DNA of 16,242 nucleotides, taken from contig CANBQQ010000026.1 in NCBI GenBank assembly GCA_947371715.1, positions 1-16,242 of the forward strand. The letters are read 5' to 3'. Origin of the DNA: Flavipsychrobacter stenotrophus. GTDB taxonomy: Bacteria; Bacteroidota; Bacteroidia; Chitinophagales; Chitinophagaceae. Made by a program: the position numbers and the translations under genes. Positions 13,554-16,242 of this stretch are shown here, one piece after another. The notes under the pieces were generated by a model. That model was not told the origin of the DNA. It was given only the letters and a program-made list of their open reading frames with translations, and searched no databases. How positions within the stretch are numbered: the first letter of the stretch is position 1; each line of letters opens with the position of its first letter.

Positions 13554-14740
13554 TTTATGTTAAAAGTAAACTCGGTACCAACATCTTTCTTAGACTCTAC
13601 ATCGATATCGCCATGTAGTTTTTTCACAAGCCTTTTTACAATAGATAGACCGATACCTGTACCGCTATTGGCATTTGTCTTAACTGTCTTGAAAAGATCG
13701 AAAATAGAATCCAGGTGCTTTTCAGGAATGCCGGGGCCGTTGTCTTTTATAGAGAAATGATAATCTTCTTCTGATTCATAGAACGTGATATCAATTGTTG
13801 CACCCGGCTTATCATTATATTTTACCGCATTATTGATCAGATTCAACAATACCTGCTTGATAGCAACACGTGAAGTAGTAATGTAAATATCGTCCTGAGG
13901 AAAATTAATAACTATATGCGCCGGTGGTTGCAACAACTGTAATATAGCAACAATACATTCATTAAGGTTAAAACGCTCTTTACTTGTGATTATTACCTGC
14001 GTAGATTTGGAATACGCCAATATCGCATCAATAAGCCTTGTAAGCTGCAACGAAGATGTTTTGATGTGATTAAGGTACTCTACTCCATCCGGCGAAACGT
14101 TAGCTGCATTCTCATCGAGGAAATAATCGATAAGCGCGGTAATATTATGCAACGGGCTTCTCAGGTCATGAGCAGCAATTGAAGCAAATTGCTCAATATC
14201 ATTATAATTATTGATCAACTCCTGATAAGTAAGGCTAAGCTGTGTATTTTTCCTTCTTAACTCCAGCTGACACATCACCTGGTTACTCAACGCCTTTAAA
14301 GACGCGATCTGCCTTTCATTCAGTTCCTTAGGGTGATTGTCTATAACGCACAACGTACCCAACGCATTACCTTCAGGAGTCAGCAACGGAATGCCTGCAT
14401 AAAACACCATATGTGGGCTGCCTGTTACTAACGGGTTGTCATGAAAACGACTATCTATGCGGGAATCAGGAACAATAAAGGCCTGTTTGGGCTGATTAAT
14501 TGCATGGCCACAAAACGCAAGATCACGGGGAGTTTCATTTATATCAAGACCATGGCGCGATTTGAACCATTGCCGTTTATCATCTACCAAAGAAACCAGA
14601 GAAATAGGAGTATCACAAATTTGAGAAGCGAGCATAGTTATCTCATCGAAATCACTTTCGGGGATGGTATCCATGATCATGTAATCTTTCAGGTTAGAAA
14701 GCCTTTGGATTTCGTTTTTGGGTATTGCCGGGTTGATCAT
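13547..14740 (-). CDS. Soluble GAF-domain sensor histidine kinase
   Basis: 397 residues, no signal peptide and no membrane segment, so the kinase senses inside the cytoplasm. An N-terminal GAF domain (about 25-160) contains ISLVSLVDDKRQWFKSRHGL, FCGHAI and FYAGIPLLTPEGNALGTLCVID, the subtype common at the start of hybrid and bacteriophytochrome-like kinases. A short coiled coil (about 160-183) leads to the HisKA domain with the phospho-acceptor His191 in FASIAAHDLRSPLHNI. The ATPase domain has the N box NLINNAVKYND (300-310), G1 DNGPGIPE (333-340), FDLF (347-350) and G2 GTGIGLSI (360-367). It should autophosphorylate on His191 and pass phosphate to a response regulator encoded elsewhere; none is adjacent. 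The GAF ligand is not predictable. The gene is transcribed toward truA, with a -7 box at 14754-14761. Confidence 0.93.
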   Translation of the reverse strand: MINPAIPKNEIQRLSNLKDYMIMDTIPESDFDEITMLASQICDTPISLVSLVDDKRQWFKSRHGLDINETPRDLAFCGHAINQPKQAFIVPDSRIDSRFHDNPLVTGSPHMVFYAGIPLLTPEGNALGTLCVIDNHPKELNERQIASLKALSNQVMCQLELRRKNTQLSLTYQELINNYNDIEQFASIAAHDLRSPLHNITALIDYFLDENAANVSPDGVEYLNHIKTSSLQLTRLIDAILAYSKSTQVIITSKERFNLNECIVAILQLLQPPAHIVINFPQDDIYITTSRVAIKQVLLNLINNAVKYNDKPGATIDITFYESEEDYHFSIKDNGPGIPEKHLDSIFDLFKTVKTNANSGTGIGLSIVKRLVKKLHGDIDVESKKDVGTEFTFNIKK

Positions 14741-14753
14741 AAGTGTGATGCAG

Positions 14754-14761
14754 CAAAATTA
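14754..14761 (-). promoter_or_regulatory. -7 box of the histidine kinase gene
   Basis: Minus-strand TAATTTTG, an exact TAnnTTTG, 13 bases before the ATG at 14740; expected leader about 9 nt. No TTG -33 element at the usual distance. Confidence 0.5.
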
Positions 14762-14888
14762 GTCATAGTTCACTTCTTTAGAGGAAGTATTTCCATTAAC
14801 CTAACTCATAAGCAGTTAATAACTAATTTATAGCGGCTAATATACATACTATTCCTTTGAAACATAGACTGTTGTAACATTTCAGGAA

Positions 14889-14917
14889 AATATTCACCAA
14901 ATATTCGCCAAAATATT
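14889..14917. promoter_or_regulatory. Three phased AATATT motifs upstream of the second TonB receptor promoter
   Basis: AATATT occurs at 14889-14894, 14900-14905 and 14912-14917, i.e. at 11- and 12-bp steps, roughly one DNA turn. The first two copies share the longer context AATATTC(A/G)CCAA. They end 42 bp before the -7 box at 14960. They may be an upstream activating (UP-like) element or a regulator site. The rest of 14741-14984 shows only A/T-rich sequence and the two divergent promoters. Confidence 0.3.
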
Positions 14918-14959
14918 AAGTTTTATGTAAAAATAGTCACACAGAGTCAAATCTGTTTA

Positions 14960-14967
14960 TATTTTTG
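14960..14967 (+). promoter_or_regulatory. -7 box of the second TonB receptor gene
   Basis: TATTTTTG matches TAnnTTTG; start expected near 14972 and leader about 13 nt (CTAAAAATAAACAA, A-rich) before the ATG at 14985. No convincing -33 element. Confidence 0.55.
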
Positions 14968-14984
14968 CAGCTAAAAATAAACAA

Positions 14985-16242
14985 ATGAGAATTGCCAGTT
15001 TTTTTTTGCTACCTCTAATACTATTGATCTCTTATACAGGTTTCAGCCAAACCGGAAAAATCAGCGGAGTAGTCAAGGACAAGAAAACTGAAGTTATTAT
15101 CTCTGATGCTACGATAGTTTTGGAAGGCACTACCCTTGGTGCGGTATCAGACAGTAACGGGCGATTTTCAATAAAAGAGATACCCACCAATTCCTACAAT
15201 ATCAAGGCATCCGTTATAGGATACGAACCCACCATTTTATACAACATAGTTGTATCATCGGGCAATGAACAAGTTTTGCTCATAGAAATGGACAATAGTG
15301 CTGCCACATCCCTTAAAGAAGTGGTGATCCGTCGCAATCCATTTGCAAAAAGTGCGGAGACTCCCCTATCGCTTCAAAACTTATCGGCACAGGAAATCAA
15401 GAGTAATCCCGGAGGCAATTTCGACGTATCTCGTGTAATACAGGCTTTCCCTGGCGTTGGCGGTACATCAGGCTCTGTAGGTGGTTACAGAAATGACCTG
15501 ATCATAAGGGGCGGCGCACCCAATGAGAATGTATATTACCTCGACGGCATAGAAGTACCGGTCATCAATCACTTTGCTACTCAGGGATCCGCAGGCGGGC
15601 CAACCGGCATCATCAATATATCATTCATACAGGATGTAAACCTTTATACCAGTGCCTTTCCCGCAAAATATGACAACCCGCTGTCGGGTGTATTGCAACT
15701 AAAAATGAAGGATGCGAACCCTGATAAGGTGCAGCACAATGTAAGACTAAGTGCTACAGAACTGGCCTACTCTGCAGATGGACCTATCAACGACAAAATA
15801 TCCTTCCAGGCCTCTGCGAGAAGATCTTACCTGCAATTCCTGTTTCAGGCATTGCAAATACCTATACAACCCTCTTACTGGGATTTTCAGTACAAGGTCA
15901 ACTACAAGATCAGCAAGAAGTTATCGTTCTATACTTTAGCTATCGGAGCAATAGATAATTTCAGCTTTCTCACTCCAAACAACCTGACCCCGGAGAATGT
16001 ATACATCCTCCACGCAAATCCCTTGATCAAACAATGGAGCTATACAAATGGTTATGGATTAAAGAAACTAATAGACAAGGGCTACTGGAACCTCACCTTT
16101 AGCCGCAATATGCTGAACAACCAGCTAGACAAATACCTGGATAACCAAAATCCTGTTGAAGCAGACCGCACATTAAGAATACATTCTACCGAAGGCGAAA
16201 CCAAACTAAGATTTGAAGTAAATAAATTTTATAGCAGATGGA
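14985..16242 (+). CDS. TonB-dependent receptor with carboxypeptidase-regulatory-like domain (3' end outside window)
   Basis: 419 codons are open from the ATG at 14985 to the right edge with no stop; barrel and C-terminus lie beyond. Residues 1-22 are a signal peptide (MRIASFFLLPLILLISYTGFS|Q). Residues 24-103 are a carboxypeptidase-regulatory-like beta-sandwich (GKISGVVKD at 24-32, SDSNGRFSIKEIP at 55-67, IKASVIGYEP at 73-82), as in SusC-like and related Bacteroidota receptors. The plug follows: LKEVVIRRNPF at 110-120, SRVIQAFPGVGG at 149-160, NDLIIRGGAPNENVYYLDGIEVP at 170-192, then GGPTGIINISFIQDVNLYTSAFPAKYDNPLSGVL before the barrel. The 'IRGG-PxEN-xYLDGIEVP' form differs from the siderophore receptor earlier in the window and is seen in a general Bacteroidota receptor group of unassigned ligand. 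No SusD-type partner is visible inside the window; one could lie downstream. Confidence 0.92.
   Translation, partial: MRIASFFLLPLILLISYTGFSQTGKISGVVKDKKTEVIISDATIVLEGTTLGAVSDSNGRFSIKEIPTNSYNIKASVIGYEPTILYNIVVSSGNEQVLLIEMDNSAATSLKEVVIRRNPFAKSAETPLSLQNLSAQEIKSNPGGNFDVSRVIQAFPGVGGTSGSVGGYRNDLIIRGGAPNENVYYLDGIEVPVINHFATQGSAGGPTGIINISFIQDVNLYTSAFPAKYDNPLSGVLQLKMKDANPDKVQHNVRLSATELAYSADGPINDKISFQASARRSYLQFLFQALQIPIQPSYWDFQYKVNYKISKKLSFYTLAIGAIDNFSFLTPNNLTPENVYILHANPLIKQWSYTNGYGLKKLIDKGYWNLTFSRNMLNNQLDKYLDNQNPVEADRTLRIHSTEGETKLRFEVNKFYSRW

Overview
The window looks chromosomal and comes from a Bacteroidota bacterium, most likely of the Chitinophagaceae/Sphingobacteriia type. Support for this: two TonB-dependent receptors carrying N-terminal carboxypeptidase-regulatory-like domains, one of them paired with a PepSY membrane protein; an alpha-beta fused E1 dehydrogenase; Bacteroidota-type promoters (-7 box TAnnTTTG, sometimes with an upstream TTG/TTTG) in front of most genes; and no clear Shine-Dalgarno sequences. 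No tRNA, rRNA, transposase, phage gene or CRISPR array was seen.

Layout. (1) 1-1308, + strand: end of a GT-B type glycosyltransferase and a GT2 glycosyltransferase overlapping by one base, the tail of a surface-polysaccharide cluster. (2) 1309-5163, + strand: a promoter, a roughly 218-nt leader with two long interlocking inverted repeats (a predicted pseudoknot), then a siderophore-type TonB receptor and, one base later, a PepSY-domain membrane protein. This is an iron-chelate uptake/reduction operon. (3) 5254-5299: a 19-bp perfect hairpin that terminates this operon and the convergent ABC-F gene (5348-7306, - strand). (4) 7307-9004: a tiny secreted Lys/Thr/Glu-only protein with its own promoter and terminator, and a convergent exported protein of unknown function. 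(5) 9005-12124, - strand: a fused 2-oxo acid dehydrogenase E1, a secreted protein built of six YKSDA repeats, and a secreted protein with two similar halves recalling BamE/SmpA. (6) 12125-13474, + strand: rpsT with promoters and terminator, then truA. (7) 13547-14740, - strand: a soluble GAF-histidine kinase. (8) 14985 to the right edge, + strand: a second TonB-dependent receptor, cut off by the window end.

The genes are mostly single transcription units with housekeeping or envelope roles. The strongest candidate for something undescribed is the structured leader of the siderophore receptor operon (about 1400-1616). Every other promoter that can be placed next to a gene here gives a leader of about 2-20 nt (the optional upstream rpsT promoter gives about 110), while this one begins at the first base of a long helix and spans about 218 nt. 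I could not match it to a riboswitch consensus that I remember. The YKSDA-repeat protein and the Lys/Thr-rich mini-protein are the most unusual coding features.
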